Shown piece after piece: positions 1 through 8,522 of a DNA stretch of 64,000 nucleotides. This DNA comes from CAVVTR01 sp963751245 (GTDB taxonomy: Bacteria > Acidobacteriota > Thermoanaerobaculia > Thermoanaerobaculales > Thermoanaerobaculaceae). The notes beneath the pieces are model-generated. The model did not search any database. It saw only the letters and a list, made by a program, of their open reading frames with translations, and was not told where the DNA came from. Each line of letters begins with the position of its first letter. Within the stretch, counting starts at the first letter, position 1. The translations under genes and the position numbers were made by a program. The stretch spans positions 496,001-560,000 of the forward strand of contig CAVVTR010000008.1 of NCBI GenBank assembly GCA_963751245.1, in the 5' to 3' direction.

Positions 1-56
1 CGCCGGAGCCACTGTCAAGACCGTGAGTCCCCCGCTGCCCCGCGCCCGGCCCCTGC

Positions 57-407
57 TCACCGGCGGCGCTCCAGGAACTCCCTGAGCGCCACGGCGCCGC
101 AGCGCTCGCGGGCGCGGGAAGCATACACCAGCGTCACCGGCCCCCTCCGCTCCGCCTCGCGGAGCGTCTCCACAGCCTCGGGGTGCGCCTCGAGCTCGTC
201 GAAGTAGCGCCGGCGGAACTCGTCCCACCGCGAGTCGTCGTGGGCGTACCACCGGCGCAGCTCCGTGCTCGGGGCCACGTCCTTGAGCCAGAGGTCCAGA
301 CTCGCCCGATCCTTCGAGATCCCCCGGGGCCACAACCGCTCGACCAGCACGCGCATCCCGTCGCCCTCGCCGGGGTCCTCGTACACCCTCTTGACTGCGA
401 ACGGCAT
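57..407 (-). CDS. DUF488 (YeaO-like) family protein
   Basis: A 116-residue soluble protein of the DUF488/YeaO family. The recognisable pattern is RVLVERLWPRGISK near residues 19-32, then WLKDVAPSTELRRWY and HDDSRWDEFRRRY, and a C-terminal strand TLVYASRAR. The family's biochemical role is unknown. The ATG at 407 is chosen because GAGGGAGA lies 6 bases upstream. An upstream in-frame extension is proline- and glycine-rich and does not look like protein. It is the last gene of a minus-strand run, 61 bases after the CPBP protease gene, so it may be co-transcribed with the lipid genes. Family membership is fairly sure; function is not known. Confidence 0.8.
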   Translation of the reverse strand: MPFAVKRVYEDPGEGDGMRVLVERLWPRGISKDRASLDLWLKDVAPSTELRRWYAHDDSRWDEFRRRYFDELEAHPEAVETLREAERRGPVTLVYASRARERCGAVALREFLERRR

Positions 408-468
408 GCGCGTCTCCCTCAGCTCCAACGCCGGCGGCGCCGCCGGGCTTCCCCCCGGCCGGGAGCCG

Positions 469-3400
469 TCACTCCCCGGCCGCAGCGCGCCGCGCCCGGC
501 CCCGGGCCAGCCACGCGCCGGCGGCAACCGCCGCGACCCCCGCCACCACCCAGCCCTGCACCGCGTACGCGGCCCCCGGCTGGGCGATCAGCGGCGCCAC
601 CGACGTGGCCACGGCGATGGCCCCCGCTGCGAGGACGTAGGCCACGGGATCGGAGCCGAGGAACCAACGCACCACGATCACCGCCGCGGCCAGGACCACC
701 ACGGCGCGCACCAGCCCCGCCGCGAGCTCCGGCACCGCGGCGTCCGAGCCCGAGGGCAGCAGCGCCAGTACCGCGGCCGCCGCGACCATCCACCGCAGCC
801 ACGGCCAGCGCAGGGAAAGGAAGAGGTGCACGGCAAGGGCGGCGGCGGTCAGCAGCAGCACCGTCTCCATGGTGATCGACGAGAGCACCGCGAGCCCCGG
901 GACCGCCGACGCGACGGCCGGGGGGATGCCCACGACGGCCTGGGGGAACAGCGTGGGAAACGCCTCCAGTCCGTAGGCGAACAGGCCGGCCACCAGGGCG
1001 GTGACCCCCACCGCCGCCAGCGCACCGCCCACGGCGTGCCGCCCGACCACCCAGCGGAAGCCGGGGTCCGTCACGGCCCTCCCGTCGGGGTGGCAGGCCG
1101 TCGCGCTGGCGAATGCGAGCACCACCACCAGCCCCTCCGCCACCGTGACGATGGCCAGGCTGATCCAGATCGTGATCCGGAACAGCGACACGGGCAGGGC
1201 GGTGGGGTATCGCGCCCAGGCCAGCGGCAGCATGAGCGCACCGCCCACGGCGAGGAGGACCAGCGCCGCGCCCGAGGCCGCCAGCACCGGCCGCCACACG
1301 ACCTCGCCGCGCCGCAGCGCGCTGTAGAACACGAACAGGCCGTGCACGACCAGCCACGACAGCAGCGCGATCTTCACGGCGATGAGGCCGTAGCGCACCA
1401 CCGTGCTGCGCTGCCGTGCGCGCAGCCAGGCCTCGGGCAGGTCGAGGGAGCGCGTCATGCCGTCGACCCTGGCGCCCTGGACCTTGACGGTGAGCAGGTA
1501 CTGCGCCTCGCCGACGCTCCTGGCCGGGTCCTTCCAGGTGAACTGGTAATCGGTCCGCGCCGGGCGTTTCTCCGTCCTGGCGTCACGGAACACCAGCCCC
1601 GGCACGGTCACGCCGGCCCCCGCCAGCGCCTGCTCCGCCAGTGCCCGGGCCTCCTCCTCCGGCAGCCCGGCCCCGGGGGCGTCCTCCGGCAGGATGTGGT
1701 CGTAGCGCACCACGTCACCGGTGGCGTCGTCGACGCTCAGGTGCCACTCCTCCAGGTCCTCGGGGCGGAACGCCCGCACCTCCCACTGGGGGATGGCCCG
1801 CGCGAAGGAGGCCACCTCCGGGACGCCCCCGTGCTCAAGGAGGTAACGGCTGGTGTCGGCGTCCACCACCTCCCCGCGGGCGGTCACGACGTAACGCCAG
1901 GAGACCGGCACCTCCCCCCGTTCGGAGAGGAACCGCTCGGCCGCGGCCTGCACCGCCGCAGGCCTGAGGTGCACCCCCACGCCCCGGCCCGGCGACGGCG
2001 CCATGACGGCGACGGCGACACCCAGCACAGCCAGGCCCACGGCGGCGGGAAGCGTCGCCGACGCCCGCAGCACCGCCGGCCGGCGGACCGCCGCAGCGGG
2101 CTCCGGCGCCGGAGCCTCAGGAGCGGCCGCCGCCGACGGCGGATCGGCCGCGTTGAGGAGCGGCTCCGCCGGCTCGAACCCGCCGCGGCGCCACGCCGTC
2201 ACCAGCGACACGGCCAGCGGCAGCAGCAGCAGACCGGTGCCGGCCAGGGCGGTCACCATGAGGTAGGCGTTGCCGGAGCGCACGAGCAGCATCGACGTGT
2301 ACCCCGCGTCCACCACGTAGTGCCACACCAGGCAGGGGATCACCCCGAACCGGTAGAGCACCACCCCCACGGCCAGACCGGCCAGGGACACCTCGACGCC
2401 GCGGATGTAGAACGGCTGGGCGGGATAGTTGGCGTGGGCGAACCCCCAGATCATCGCGGGGATCACCACGGCCGCCACCCGCGACCGCGCCAGTCGCTCC
2501 ACCAGCGGGATGGAGAACACGCGGGACATGAACTCCTCGCTGACCGCCGGGTAGAAGCCCATGAACAGCACGGCCAGCCAGGGGAACGCGGTGTTGAGCA
2601 GGTTGTCGAAGGGGACCTCGGCGGGGTTCCACACGCCGAAGCGGTCGCCCACCAGGTAGAACGCCACCTGGTAGGCGATGAACAGCACGGCGAGGCAGTA
2701 GCCGATCACCAGGCCGAACGCGACGCGCTTCGTGCGCCAGCCGGCGGGGCGGAACAGCGAGGTGATCTGCAGCCGGGACGGGAACCGGGAGCGATACAGC
2801 GCCTCGCCCGCCGCCACCACCAGGAAGATGAGCAGCGCCTGGCCGCCGGCGGAGGCGAGTCCGCCGAGGAGCTGGCCGGCCAGGAACGCCCCCCACGTCC
2901 CCGTGGTGTCGAAGTGGTAGGCGGCGATGGGCAGGTCGTTGAGGGAGAGTAGGAAGACGAGCCCGAACGCCACCGCCGTGAGCAGGAACACGGGTCGCCA
3001 GCGCACGTTGCCGCGGCGGATCTCGCGCAGGAAGACGATCACGGCGGCGAGGAGGGTGAGCACGATGCCGAACACGGCGATCAGCGCCGTGGTGTCGTTG
3101 CCCGAGCGCAGGCGCTTGTACGACTGCGTCCACGCCTGCGGCACCTTGAGGTACTGCCGCACCGACGCCGGCTCGTCGCCGTGGACGCCGACCTCGATGC
3201 GCCAGGTCGCCTCGGCCGCCTTCCACCCGGCCCGCTCGTAGGTGAACGTCCAGTCCCGCCGGTGCGGGCGGTCCTCGCGGAACGACTCGATGAACTTCAG
3301 CCCGCCGGGCTCCAGCGAGAAGGCGGTCGCCAGGAAGCGGTCCGCCACCGCGCGGGCGCCGGCCTCCTCCAGGGTGGCGCCGGGCGCCGCCTCCGGCACC

Positions 3401-3813
3401 GTGTGCTCGAAGCCGACCACCGTGCCGTCGGGGGACACGTCGACGCGCACCTCCTCCTTGTCGAGCGGGCGGAAGAAGCGGTGCGCCCACGTCCACAGCC
3501 TCACCTGCCGGGTCGCCACGAGCTCGCCCAGGCGGTCCAGCCCGACCTCGCGCTCCAGGTAGGTCTTGGCCTGGGTGTCCACCTGGAAGATGGCCGCGTG
3601 CCGCATGCCGCGAACCGCCGAGGCGGCCGTGGGCGCGTGCAGTGAGAGGAACCCGCGGGCCACCGGTCTCGAGGAGGTGCGGTTCACCTCGAAGTCGAGC
3701 TTGGCCTCGGGGAACGCCCTGGAGAAGTTGCTCCAGGCGAACACGCCCCCGGCGACGGCGAGCGCCAGCGCCACGGCGACGATGGTCTTTTCACGAGTCG
3801 AGAACCGTTCCAT
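469..3813 (-). CDS. Giant CPBP-family intramembrane protease with duplicated halves
   Basis: About 1114 residues, several times the usual CPBP (Abi/Rce1-like) length. It has an N-terminal membrane anchor (about 10-30), a large extracytoplasmic region (about 35-240), then a multi-pass membrane block (about 240-540). The CPBP catalytic motifs are in this block: EEFMSR at about 426-431, WGFAHANYP at about 456-464 and HYVVDAGY at about 498-505. A proline/alanine linker follows. A second extracytoplasmic domain and a second membrane block then repeat the layout without the EE..R or the histidine motifs, so the C-terminal half looks catalytically dead. ATG at 3813 has GGGAGAGG upstream; a TTG directly before it is possible. 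Its 5' end overlaps the lipid kinase stop by 23 bases, which suggests coupling. Substrate unknown; a membrane protein-processing role is inferred from the family. Confidence 0.8.
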   Translation of the reverse strand: MERFSTREKTIVAVALALAVAGGVFAWSNFSRAFPEAKLDFEVNRTSSRPVARGFLSLHAPTAASAVRGMRHAAIFQVDTQAKTYLEREVGLDRLGELVATRQVRLWTWAHRFFRPLDKEEVRVDVSPDGTVVGFEHTVPEAAPGATLEEAGARAVADRFLATAFSLEPGGLKFIESFREDRPHRRDWTFTYERAGWKAAEATWRIEVGVHGDEPASVRQYLKVPQAWTQSYKRLRSGNDTTALIAVFGIVLTLLAAVIVFLREIRRGNVRWRPVFLLTAVAFGLVFLLSLNDLPIAAYHFDTTGTWGAFLAGQLLGGLASAGGQALLIFLVVAAGEALYRSRFPSRLQITSLFRPAGWRTKRVAFGLVIGYCLAVLFIAYQVAFYLVGDRFGVWNPAEVPFDNLLNTAFPWLAVLFMGFYPAVSEEFMSRVFSIPLVERLARSRVAAVVIPAMIWGFAHANYPAQPFYIRGVEVSLAGLAVGVVLYRFGVIPCLVWHYVVDAGYTSMLLVRSGNAYLMVTALAGTGLLLLPLAVSLVTAWRRGGFEPAEPLLNAADPPSAAAAPEAPAPEPAAAVRRPAVLRASATLPAAVGLAVLGVAVAVMAPSPGRGVGVHLRPAAVQAAAERFLSERGEVPVSWRYVVTARGEVVDADTSRYLLEHGGVPEVASFARAIPQWEVRAFRPEDLEEWHLSVDDATGDVVRYDHILPEDAPGAGLPEEEARALAEQALAGAGVTVPGLVFRDARTEKRPARTDYQFTWKDPARSVGEAQYLLTVKVQGARVDGMTRSLDLPEAWLRARQRSTVVRYGLIAVKIALLSWLVVHGLFVFYSALRRGEVVWRPVLAASGAALVLLAVGGALMLPLAWARYPTALPVSLFRITIWISLAIVTVAEGLVVVLAFASATACHPDGRAVTDPGFRWVVGRHAVGGALAAVGVTALVAGLFAYGLEAFPTLFPQAVVGIPPAVASAVPGLAVLSSITMETVLLLTAAALAVHLFLSLRWPWLRWMVAAAAVLALLPSGSDAAVPELAAGLVRAVVVLAAAVIVVRWFLGSDPVAYVLAAGAIAVATSVAPLIAQPGAAYAVQGWVVAGVAAVAAGAWLARGRARRAAAGE

Positions 3814-4767
3814 CAAACCTCTCCCCCGGGGACGCGTCCGCGGATGCTCCCCTCACGGTCGTCCCCCCGGCGTCGCCGGCGAACAGCCATGCCCCCGCCT
3901 GCACCTCGAAGACGGCGCTCCCGCTGGCGTAGGTCTCCCCGTCGACGTCGAGCACCGGGAGCGCCTCGAGGGGCTCGAGCCGCACGCGCCTCCCCCTCGC
4001 GTGACGCACCGGCGCGGCGCCGAGGTGACGGCCGAGGTAGACCTGGGGCAGGCGGCGCACCAGCTCCAGTCCCGCCACCTCCCCCACCACCACCACGTCG
4101 AACAGCCCGTCGTCCGTCCGGGCCTCCGGCGCGATGCGCATGCCCTTGCCGAACGTGGTCCCGTTGGCGACGGCGACGAGGAGCACCGGCCCCCGGAACA
4201 GGGTCGTCCCGTCCACCTCCACCTCCACCGGCACGCACCGGTAGCGGCGCAGCGCCGACAGGGTCGCTCTCAAGAACGCGGTGCGGCCCCGTCGCGGCAG
4301 CCTGTTCACCTGCTCGTCCACCATCCCGCTGATCCCCGCGGAGGCGATGTTGACGAAGGTGAACGCGCCGCCTCCGGCCACCGTGCACCGGCCGGCGTCC
4401 ACGCTCCGGCCCGGGGCGAGCAGCGCGTGCCGCAGCGCCTCGGGGCGGTCGCGGGGGACGCGCAGCGCCCTGGCCAGGTCGGAACCGGTCCCAGCCGGCA
4501 CGAGCCCCACCGTCACCGCCCGGGCGAGGCCCATCTCGAAGAGGGCGTTCACCACCAGGTGGACGCTCCCGTCCCCCCCACCACCACCACCCGGCGGCAC
4601 CCCGCCGCGACGGCGCCCGCCACGACCTCCCGGGCCCGCTCGGGCGAGGGCGGCAGGGCACTTTCGAAGGAGGCCGCCGCCCGTGCAAGGGGCTGCAGCG
4701 CCGCCCATACCTTCGCCGCGCGTCCGCCCCCGGCCCTGGGGTTGACCAGCACCAGCGTCCCGCTCAC
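3791..4767 (-). CDS. Diacylglycerol kinase-type lipid kinase, one-base frameshift
   Basis: A member of the DAGK catalytic family (YegS/BmrU/DgkB-like), ATP-dependent kinases of diacylglycerol or related lipids. The N-terminal part reads LVLVNPRAGGG; the rest reads GSVHLVVNALFEMG, VPAGTGSDLARAL and NGTTFGKGMRIAPEA, as expected. The nucleotide-binding motif GGDGS is split between frames at a run of seven G (plus-strand C 4573-4579). With eight G the gene reads as about 325 residues, the usual family size. As written, the upstream frame stops soon after the motif. The start is a GTG at 4767 that overlaps the stop of the glpD-like gene (GTGA), which indicates translational coupling. The break may be a consensus error, a recent mutation or a phase-variable tract. 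Confidence 0.8.
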
Positions 4768-6386
4768 GCGCCCTCCACCGGCAGCCAGTTTTCCACCGCG
4801 GCCTCGAGGCGCTCCAGCTCCCGCCCCCACCGGGCGGGCCGCCATCCGAGCGCCCGGCGCACCACCGGGCGGAGTCCCGGGGCGACCTCGAGGCACCTCC
4901 GCGGCTCCCACATCCCCAGCCGCGTCCGCCTCAGCAGCAGGTCGTCCAGGTGGACGACCCCGCCGTGGAGGAGGTGCCAGGTGACCTCCGCGGGGCACAG
5001 GTCGCACCCCTCGGCGACGGGCTCGAGCGCCCGGACGGACGCACCGTCGGCCGCCACCTGCGCCAGCGCCCCCAGCCTGCGAGCCATCCCCGCGGCCACA
5101 CCCGCCCCCGCCCCGCGCTCACGCAGGGCGGCGGCTCCCGCCGCCGGATCCGCCATCCACGGCAGCACGGCGCTCCTCAGGCCGGCCGGGCGGATGCCGT
5201 CGCGGAGCTCCCCAGGCAGCAGCGCCACGGCGGCGTCGACCACCTCGGCAGCGGTCGCGCGGTAGGTCGTGAGCTTGCCCCCCGCCGCCGACACCATGCC
5301 GCGGTCCACCCAGATCGCCTCCTCCCTCGACGCGGACGACGGGTCGTCCGCCTCGTTGTCCACCACGGGGCGGACACCGGCGAACGCCCCGGTCACGTCG
5401 GCCGCGGAGATCTCCGCGGAGGGGAACGCCCGCGCGGCGAAGCGGAGCAGGTAGGCGACCTCCCCGGCGCCGGGGCGCGGGTCGTCCAGCGGACCCTCGT
5501 GGAACAGGTCGGTGGTGCCGAGGAGGGTCCCCTCGGGGTGGGGCACGGCGAAGACCGGGCGGCCGTCGTCCGGCGACAGCCCGGTGACGGCGACCTCCAG
5601 GGGCAGCCGCCGCCGGGGCACGAGGATGTGGGAGCCTCGCGACGGGCGTAGCCGCCGCTCCACCCCCCCCAGCATGCCGAGGACGCCGTCGCACCAGACC
5701 CCGGTGGCGTTGACCACGACCCGGGCCGCGATGTGCCGCACCTCGCCGCTGGGCAGATCGCGCACCACCGCGCCGGTCACCGGCCCCCCGGTCCCGGCCA
5801 CCAGCTCTTCCACCGGCGCGTGGTTGAGGGCCGTCCCGCCGCCGAGCACGCCGGCGCTGATCACCGCGAGCACGAGGCGGGCGTCGTCAGTGGCGGCGTC
5901 GTCGTAGAGCAGGCCGAACTCGAGCCCTTCCCCCGAGAGGAGCGGTGCGAGCCGCCGCGCCGCGCCAGCCTCGAGACGCTCGTGGCGGTGCCGCACCGGG
6001 CTCAGGTGGTCGTACATCGTCAGCCCCAGGCTGACCTGCCAGCCGGGGGTGGCGTCGTCGGTGTAGGACGGGTAGAGGAAGCGGAGCCGCCAGGCGAGGT
6101 GCGGGTTGTACTCGAGGAGGAGGTCCCGCTCCCGGGTCGCCGTGCGCGTGATGCCCAGCTGGAGCCGCCGCAGGTAGCGGAGGCCGCCATGGACGAGCTT
6201 CGAGGAGCGGCTGGAGGTCCCCGACGCGAAGTCCCCGCGCTCCACCAGGCCCACTCGGAGGCCGCGCAGCACGGCGTCGTGGAACACCCCCGCGCCGGTG
6301 ATGCCTCCGCCCACGACGAGCAGGTCCAGCGGCTCGGCGAGCCGTCGCCACGCCCCCTCGCGCCACGCGGGGGACAGGATCAGCAT
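4764..6386 (-). CDS. glpD: FAD-dependent glycerol-3-phosphate dehydrogenase/oxidase
   Basis: A 540-residue GlpD-type flavoprotein that oxidises glycerol-3-phosphate to dihydroxyacetone phosphate. The N-terminal FAD dinucleotide-binding motif DLLVVGGGITGAGVF is at about residues 18-32. The family sequences GDFASGTSSRSSKLVHGGLR and KLTTYRATA follow, then a C-terminal helical region typical of GlpD. ATG at 6386 starts inside the end of the upstream AGPS-like gene. The longer upstream frame is out-of-frame translation of that gene. Its product, DHAP, is the precursor that AGPS-type enzymes act on in acylated form, so its place between the AGPS-like and lipid kinase genes points to lipid-backbone metabolism and not only glycerol catabolism. 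Nothing in its sequence shows which electron acceptor it uses. Confidence 0.88.
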   Translation of the reverse strand: MLILSPAWREGAWRRLAEPLDLLVVGGGITGAGVFHDAVLRGLRVGLVERGDFASGTSSRSSKLVHGGLRYLRRLQLGITRTATRERDLLLEYNPHLAWRLRFLYPSYTDDATPGWQVSLGLTMYDHLSPVRHRHERLEAGAARRLAPLLSGEGLEFGLLYDDAATDDARLVLAVISAGVLGGGTALNHAPVEELVAGTGGPVTGAVVRDLPSGEVRHIAARVVVNATGVWCDGVLGMLGGVERRLRPSRGSHILVPRRRLPLEVAVTGLSPDDGRPVFAVPHPEGTLLGTTDLFHEGPLDDPRPGAGEVAYLLRFAARAFPSAEISAADVTGAFAGVRPVVDNEADDPSSASREEAIWVDRGMVSAAGGKLTTYRATAAEVVDAAVALLPGELRDGIRPAGLRSAVLPWMADPAAGAAALRERGAGAGVAAGMARRLGALAQVAADGASVRALEPVAEGCDLCPAEVTWHLLHGGVVHLDDLLLRRTRLGMWEPRRCLEVAPGLRPVVRRALGWRPARWGRELERLEAAVENWLPVEGA

Positions 6387-7993
6387 CCCCCCTCCCGGAT
6401 CAGCACGCCGGGGTTCATGGTGCCCGAGGGGTCGAGGGCGGCCAACGCGGCCTCGAGGGCCGCGCATCCGGGGGCGCCCCACTCCGCCGCCACCCAGGGC
6501 TCGTGCATGGTGCCGACCCCGTGGTGGTGGGTGACCGTTCCCCCGGCGGCGAGGAGCGCCGCGGTGGCCGCCTCCTTCAGGGTCCCCCACGCCGCCACCT
6601 CCTCGCCGGCGCGCAGCGGCCAGAGGAACGTGAAGTAGAGGGAGGCCCCGTCGCGGTAGGCGTGGGAGAGGTGGCAGAGCAGGGCGCACCGCGTGCCCAG
6701 GCGCGCCGCGGCCGCGGCCACCGCGTCCGTCACCACCCGGTGGATGCCGTCGAGGAGGCTCCACGGCGCTGCGGTCTCGAAGGTGTCGAGGCCCCAGCCC
6801 TCCTCGAAGAGGGCCTCGCGGAGGTAGGGGTGCTGGAAGCGGTCACGCCGCCATCCCCGCCATCCCCGCGCCCCCAGGGACACGCCTCCGGCCTCGCGCC
6901 ACGTGGCGGCGGCTCGGGCGCGGGCCTCGCCCACCTCGGCCTCCCCCCCGGCCCACCCCAGCAGCAGGATGCAGCCGCGCCGGAAGCGGCGGCGGCGGAG
7001 CAGCCATGCGAAGGCGCGGCGAAGCGGCGCCGACAGGTGGAGCACCGCCACCGCGAACGCCGTCTCGTCCACGTCCGACAGGCGCAGCACCTCCACCGGA
7101 ACGCCCCGCTGCATCAGGGTGCGGCACACCGCCACCCCCGCCTCCCAGCCGGGCAACAGCACGGAGCACCCCTCCTCGACGGCGGGCAACGGCCGCACCC
7201 GCAGGGTGGCCTCGGTGATCACACCCGCACGCCCCTCGCTGCCGAGCACGAGCTGGCGCAGGTCGGGCCCGGCCGCGCTGGCAGGCCGCGCCGGCAGGTG
7301 CCAGGCCCCCCGGGGAGTGACCACCTCGACGCCGGCGAGGAGCGCCTCGATCCGGCCGATCCCAGTGGAGCGCTGCCCCGCCGAGCGCGCCGCGATCCAC
7401 CCTCCTACTGTCGACAGCTCGTAGGACTGGGGCTCGTGCCCGAGGCGGAAGCCGTGGGGCGCGAGGGCCGCGTCCACCTCGGGACCCGGCGTCCCCGCCC
7501 CGAACGCCGCGAGTCCCGAGGTCGCGTCGAGGGACACGAGACCGGCGAGGCGCTCCAGGGACAGCACCACCGTGGGGCGGTCGCCGGCGGTCACGGTGAC
7601 GCCCCCCACCACGCTGGTGCCTCCGCCGCGGACCACGACCCCGACGCCCGACCCGGCCGCCCAGCGGAGCACGTCGCCGACCTCCGCGGCGTCGGCGGGG
7701 CGAAATACGGCGTCGGGGAACGCCCGCGGCGTGCCGCGCCGCAGCGCCACGAGGTCCGGAAACGACTGCCCGCAGGCGTGGCGGAGCCGCGCCGACGGCC
7801 CGTCGTCCACCGCCACCTGCGGCGGCACGGGCAGCGGGCGGGCCGGGGGCACCGGCACCTCGCCCTCGGACACGGCCCGCAGCCCGTCGCCCCGCCCCAG
7901 CGACCCGTCGAGCCAGGCGCGCAGGGGCTCCGCCAGGGGGAACACCTCCCCCTCGAAGCCCCAACCGTTCCAGCGACGGATTCTCCCGGGCAT
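6380..7993 (-). CDS. AGPS-like FAD-linked oxidase (alkyl-DHAP synthase family)
   Basis: A 537-residue VAO/PCMH-fold flavoprotein. The FAD-binding stretch is GVGVVVRGGGTSVVGG at about 116-131, with STVGGWIAARSAGQ and GSEGRAGVITEATLRVRP further on. The C-terminal HHHGVGTMH and DPSGTMNPG match the alkyldihydroxyacetonephosphate synthase (AGPS) group. The opening WNGWGFEG also resembles AGPS enzymes. AGPS exchanges the acyl chain of acyl-DHAP for a fatty alcohol to make an ether bond; related bacterial flavoproteins can do other reactions, so the substrate is inferred. The gene overlaps glpD by 7 bases. Just before the ATG there is GGAG only 3 bases away, too close for a normal ribosome site, and TAGCAT 8 bases away, so a leaderless start is possible. 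This is the anchor gene of the glycerolipid cluster. Confidence 0.8.
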   Translation of the reverse strand: MPGRIRRWNGWGFEGEVFPLAEPLRAWLDGSLGRGDGLRAVSEGEVPVPPARPLPVPPQVAVDDGPSARLRHACGQSFPDLVALRRGTPRAFPDAVFRPADAAEVGDVLRWAAGSGVGVVVRGGGTSVVGGVTVTAGDRPTVVLSLERLAGLVSLDATSGLAAFGAGTPGPEVDAALAPHGFRLGHEPQSYELSTVGGWIAARSAGQRSTGIGRIEALLAGVEVVTPRGAWHLPARPASAAGPDLRQLVLGSEGRAGVITEATLRVRPLPAVEEGCSVLLPGWEAGVAVCRTLMQRGVPVEVLRLSDVDETAFAVAVLHLSAPLRRAFAWLLRRRRFRRGCILLLGWAGGEAEVGEARARAAATWREAGGVSLGARGWRGWRRDRFQHPYLREALFEEGWGLDTFETAAPWSLLDGIHRVVTDAVAAAAARLGTRCALLCHLSHAYRDGASLYFTFLWPLRAGEEVAAWGTLKEAATAALLAAGGTVTHHHGVGTMHEPWVAAEWGAPGCAALEAALAALDPSGTMNPGVLIREGGC

Positions 7994-8069
7994 CTACTCC
8001 GATGCTACAGCATTTCAGGGGTTCCGCCACGGCCGTGTCACGCCGGGGTGGCAGCCGCCGGGTCTGCCG

Positions 8070-8459
8070 TCAGCGCCCGCGGAGGCGCGTCATCTTCCGG
8101 CGGTCCCGCTTCTCCGGCCGCCCCGCGCCCCGGGGCGGCGCCGGCGGCGGCGCCAGCCGGCGCAGCTGCCGCAGCTCCAGCTCCTCCTCGGTGGGCGGCG
8201 GCGTGACGTCCTCGTACAGCTCCCGCGCCTGCGCCCTGGAGCGATGGGCCTCGGCGAGCTCTCTCACCACCACCACGAGGCGCCGGCCGGGCCCCACCGT
8301 GAGCTCCACCGTGTCGCCGACGCGCAGCAGCCGGTGGCCCTTGGCGCGCTGGCTGTTCACCTCGACGCGGCCACCGTCGCACAGGGTCTTGGCCTGGGAA
8401 CGGGTCCGCGCCAGGCAGGCCACGTCCAGCCACACGTCGAGGCGGACACCCTCGCTCAC
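8070..8459 (-). CDS. S4-domain RNA-binding protein (Hsp15-like)
   Basis: A 129-residue protein with an S4 RNA-binding domain at about residues 5-60 (RLDVWLDVACLARTRSQAK, DGGRVEVN, VGDTVEL), followed by a charged, proline-rich and arginine-rich tail. This is the layout of Hsp15/YbcJ-type heat-shock proteins, which bind stalled 50S subunits carrying nascent chains. The GTG at 8459 is the only sensible start. It has no Shine-Dalgarno sequence, but TACACT lies exactly 6 bases before it. The gene sits 76 bases upstream of the AGPS-like gene on the same strand and is divergent from the ZIP gene. Function in ribosome rescue is inferred from the family. Confidence 0.8.
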   Translation of the reverse strand: MSEGVRLDVWLDVACLARTRSQAKTLCDGGRVEVNSQRAKGHRLLRVGDTVELTVGPGRRLVVVVRELAEAHRSRAQARELYEDVTPPPTEEELELRQLRRLAPPPAPPRGAGRPEKRDRRKMTRLRGR

Positions 8460-8465
8460 GGGAAG

Positions 8466-8471
8466 AGTGTA
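8466..8471 (-). promoter_or_regulatory. Candidate -10 element for a leaderless S4 gene
   Basis: TACACT on the minus strand ends 6 bases before the GTG at 8459. With usual -10 to +1 spacing, transcription would begin at the start codon itself. No -35 match and no ribosome-binding site are visible. The TANNNT form at this distance is the pattern described for leaderless genes in other phyla. Confidence 0.4.
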
Positions 8472-8506
8472 CCCCGGGGCTGCCCCGCGCCCCCCCGTCC
8501 ATGCCC

Positions 8507-8512
8507 TACAAT
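8507..8512 (+). promoter_or_regulatory. Candidate -10 element for the ZIP gene
   Basis: TACAAT lies 10 bases before the ATG at 8523. It would give a leader of only a few bases, and no Shine-Dalgarno sequence separates it from the start. No convincing -35 element is present. Confidence 0.35.
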
Positions 8513-8522
8513 CGCCGCCGCC

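Noticed and set aside
265..2952. Plus-strand open frame of 895 codons over the CPBP gene
   Set aside because: Antisense to a gene with catalytic motifs and membrane segments; no domain of its own.
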